From positions 27,044-91,043 of the forward strand of contig JALWVU010000001.1 in NCBI GenBank assembly GCA_027079305.1: 64,000 bases of DNA, written 5' to 3'. How positions within the stretch are numbered: position 1 is the first letter of the stretch; each line of letters opens with the position of its first letter. Under the pieces are notes generated by a model. That model saw nothing but the letters and a program-made list of their open reading frames with translations, did not search any database and was not told the origin of the DNA. Positions 62,334 to 64,000 of this stretch are shown here, piece by piece. This stretch comes from Aquificaceae bacterium. GTDB lineage: Bacteria > Aquificota > Aquificia > Aquificales > Aquificaceae. The position numbers and the translations under genes are program-made.

Positions 62334-63477
62334 GGCTGACCTCCTTATTGATCCTTCTAAGCTCTTGCCTAACATTTTCTCCGGGGTCATGCCCCATCAC
62401 AGTATCCGGGCTATTGAACTTAGAAGGATCGAATTTTTGGCGGGTTTTTAGGAGGTGGTAAATAGTCCTTAAAAGTTTGTCTGCAAACTTCCAGCCTGCT
62501 TTCTTCTTAACTCCTCCACATTTTATTAGTAAATATTCACGATATTCTCTCATGGTTTCTGCTTTTCCCGGTATCTTTTCCTTACCAAGTTGGCTGAAAA
62601 GTCCATATATCTCTCTTCTAACATGGCGGTTTGATTTGTTTCTTTCCTTTTTGTTAATAGACGTCCCGCTTTCTCTCTTAGCTTTGGCGTAGCCCATATA
62701 TTTAATGAATTTCTTTACATTAGTGAACCTGTTAATGTCTATATATGAGGCGATGAATACTAAAGCCCTAAACTCACCTATAAACGGGATTGATGTTAAT
62801 ATTTCGAAGTCTTCCTTATAGCTTTGAAATTCCTCTGGAAAGTTCTTAACTCTTTCTCTAAGTCTTCTTTCCTCCCGAAGGACAAGCCTTAAGGTCTCTA
62901 TCTCATATAAGGCTTCCTGCTTAATTTCGGTTAATACGGTATCCACCTGCTCTATCTTTTCCTTGAGCTTGTCTAAGTTCTTGAAGCTCTCAAGCCTGTC
63001 TTTATTCCAGTATTTGTATTCTCCAGGGATAAGAACGGCTACCGCTTGCCTTATCCGGTTTACGCTTGCCTGCTTGATTTTCTCTATGCGGAATATCCTT
63101 TTGACAAGTCCCCGGATTTCATAGGCTTCGTAATTGACAGCTTGGGCGTCTCCTCCGAGTTCACCGAAGTAGTAAAGGAGTTCTGCATCTTTGTAGTCGT
63201 CTTTTACGTCAATACCTTTCCAGTCTCGGAAAGCTTTAAGTTTTTTGCCTTCTACTACTCTTATTGTGGCTATATCGTGCAAGGCTTTAATGACTGGTAG
63301 GGAATACCTACCCGTTTGTTCTATGTAGATGGTTATAGGCTCCCCTTGGGCAAGCTCAAGTATGTAGTTTTTGAACGCTTTAAGCTCTTGGGGTGTGTGC
63401 TTAACCTTCCTGAACTCTCTTGTTTTTCCTATGAAGAAGACAGTATAATTAACGCATACATCTCCGCCTATTATCAT
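62134..63477 (-). CDS. IS110-family DEDD/serine recombinase (transposase)
   Basis: 447 aa as an open frame. RuvC-like acidic residues: D6 (GGDVCVNY), E53 (YIEQTGRY) and D94/D97 (DYKDAEL). The C-terminal Tnp domain has SIPFIGEFRA (229-238) and the serine in ESGTSINK (269-276). Family homology ends near residue 350 (IYHLLKTRQKFDP); the remaining about 97 residues read into the HU region and probably are read-through into flanking DNA. GGAGGGGAAAC precedes the ATG. Confidence 0.9.
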   Translation of the reverse strand: MIIGGDVCVNYTVFFIGKTREFRKVKHTPQELKAFKNYILELAQGEPITIYIEQTGRYSLPVIKALHDIATIRVVEGKKLKAFRDWKGIDVKDDYKDAELLYYFGELGGDAQAVNYEAYEIRGLVKRIFRIEKIKQASVNRIRQAVAVLIPGEYKYWNKDRLESFKNLDKLKEKIEQVDTVLTEIKQEALYEIETLRLVLREERRLRERVKNFPEEFQSYKEDFEILTSIPFIGEFRALVFIASYIDINRFTNVKKFIKYMGYAKAKRESGTSINKKERNKSNRHVRREIYGLFSQLGKEKIPGKAETMREYREYLLIKCGGVKKKAGWKFADKLLRTIYHLLKTRQKFDPSKFNSPDTVMGHDPGENVRQELRRINKEVSHENLNKEGISQGATSQAQRNRKVGDTDLQAGQTSGLHSRHHNGEDQGRLQGQAQELRNFLPEDPPL

Positions 63478-63645
63478 GCTGTTTCCCCTCCTTCCTGATT
63501 TTTCTTAGTGCAAGGAACAAAGCCGTAGGTTCTATATCACAGGGACGGGGACGCCCCAAAATTCTATGCGGGGTCAAAGCCCCAATATACACCTCGGGGT
63601 CTTGCCCCGTCCCTGCCTTTATTTTACCTTGCATAGTCTAAATGA
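62345..63645 (-). mobile_element. IS110-family insertion element
   Basis: About 1.3 kb: bridge-RNA-like non-coding end, recombinase gene, and a right end that carries a hairpin word (GGGGTCATGCCCC, 62383-62395) differing by one base from one in the RNA region (63596-63608). IS110 elements have no long terminal inverted repeats, so the ends are estimates. Also noted: 12-bp inverted repeat GATCCTTCTAAG (62350-62361) / CTTAGAAGGATC (62419-62430). Confidence 0.7.
63540..63615 (-). ncRNA. Candidate IS110 bridge RNA core
   Basis: Outer 11-bp perfect stem: CAGGGACGGGG (63540-63550) with CCCCGTCCCTG (63605-63615). Inside, in the direction of the recombinase, are two equal units ACCCC-loop-GGGG with 12-nt loops GAGGTGTATATT and GCATAGAATTTT. 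Two loops in one RNA upstream of the recombinase is the architecture of bridge RNAs (target and donor loops). GGTGTATATT also occurs in the flank at 63651-63660. Confidence 0.6.
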
Positions 63646-63660
63646 TAGAAAATATACACC

Positions 63661-64000
63661 ATGCTAATGCTTCTGCTCCTTCCACTTTTGGCCTTTCCCT
63701 CGGACTTTCTCTTCTTCAAGAGAACCTCCTACGAGGAGATCCTCGAAGGCATGAAAGAGGCGAGGATAATCTACTTAGGAGAGATCCACGACAGGGAGGA
63801 GGTTCATCAGCTCCAGCTGAGGATAATCAGGGACCTTCACGAGGAGGGCTTTGAGCTCGTTATCCTCATGGAAGCCTTCCAGCAGCAGTTTCAGGACGCC
63901 CTGGACGAGTACGTGGATTGCAGGATCACGGAGGAGGAGATGCTCTCGAGGACCGAATACAGAAAGAGGTGGAGGTTCGATCCAGAGCTCTACGCACCCA
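63661..64000 (+). CDS. ChaN-like (DUF399) protein, 5' part
   Basis: Runs off the window end; 113 codons visible. A short signal-like start (MLMLLLLPLLAFPSDF) is followed by RIIYLGEIHDREEVHQLQLRII and LVILMEAFQQQFQ, the opening motifs of ChaN/DUF399 heme-binding proteins. Its ATG directly follows the AATATACACC repeat, so the IS or its promoter region lies right against the gene. Confidence 0.85.
   Translation, partial: MLMLLLLPLLAFPSDFLFFKRTSYEEILEGMKEARIIYLGEIHDREEVHQLQLRIIRDLHEEGFELVILMEAFQQQFQDALDEYVDCRITEEEMLSRTEYRKRWRFDPELYAP

Larger units (their letters stand above)
51037..62405. mobile_element. Candidate provirus of a non-tailed virus
   Basis: About 11.4 kb with a minimal tyrosine integrase and an HTH/excisionase-like gene on the left, followed by a leftward late-like block. 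The block holds beta-rich putative virion proteins, a spike-like protein, basic membrane proteins, a transglutaminase-like protein, two lytic transglycosylases, holin-like proteins and HU. No terminase, portal, tail or packaging ATPase gene was found. The bounds given are a 10-bp direct repeat; alternative bounds are the 12-bp inverted repeats at 51147 and 63648. Confidence 0.6.

Noticed and set aside
63540..63615. CRISPR mini-array (GGGG..CCCC repeats with 12-nt spacers)
   Set aside because: Repeats of 4-5 bp and spacers of 12 nt are far too short, there are no cas genes, and the position before an IS110 recombinase fits a bridge RNA better.

Overview
The window looks like chromosomal DNA of a thermophilic, flagellated, chemolithotrophic bacterium of the Aquificota (Aquificaceae-like). 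This is inferred from protein style (lysine/glutamate-rich, compact), gene mixing typical of that group, very tight spacing and many 1-40 bp overlaps. No rRNA or species marker is present, so the genus cannot be named.

Layout. 0-17 kb: envelope and redox genes (SCO1-like copper chaperone, uppP, a flavin reductase), a rubrerythrin / Fe-S oxidoreductase / DUF3501 cluster, pseudouridine synthase, transaldolase, two HAMP-only membrane proteins with a cytosolic partner, a GspE/PilB ATPase, queC, a MjaI-like restriction-modification pair, pyrD, asd, and an ODP-type metallo-beta-lactamase protein next to a soluble chemoreceptor. 17-26 kb: ftsY, a decayed IS605-type tnpB element inserted between ftsY and ispE, a tRNA-Gln overlapping the ispE end, prs, secG, prmC, a CorC/CNNM protein, radC and modABC. 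26-34 kb: rnc-fabF-acpP-fabG, flgH-flgI-flgJ(SLT), acpS and trpE. 34-51 kb: two toxin-antitoxin-like pairs (AbiEii type and HEPN/MNT), yjbQ, a FadL-like porin, rimO, metG, ccsA, yggS, a ModE-like regulator, ogt, a CsgG/LPP20 envelope cluster, a radical SAM protein, a class B PBP and bioD.

51.1-63.6 kb is the accessory island and the most interesting part. It holds an HTH/excisionase-like gene, a charged 372-aa protein, a catalytic-domain-only tyrosine recombinase, and then a long leftward block: a transglutaminase-like membrane protein, very basic membrane proteins, three short beta-rich proteins, a beta-helix spike-like protein, a coiled-coil/TM protein, two small lytic transglycosylases, a holin-like protein and an HU homologue. 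No terminase, portal, tail or packaging ATPase gene is visible. I read it as a candidate provirus of a non-tailed, possibly membrane-containing virus, or a satellite of one. The DNA has its own repeat architecture: GTATCTAACC iterons embedded in genes at both ends and read in two frames; nine CGGT boxes phased at about 11 bp; four copies of a 40-bp hairpin with GTTTAAC ends exactly 33 bp apart; and a repeated 52-bp leader. The right end carries an IS110-family recombinase. Upstream of it is a strongly structured stretch that looks like a bridge RNA with two 12-nt loops, one of which repeats 10 nt of the flanking DNA. A partial ChaN-like gene closes the window.
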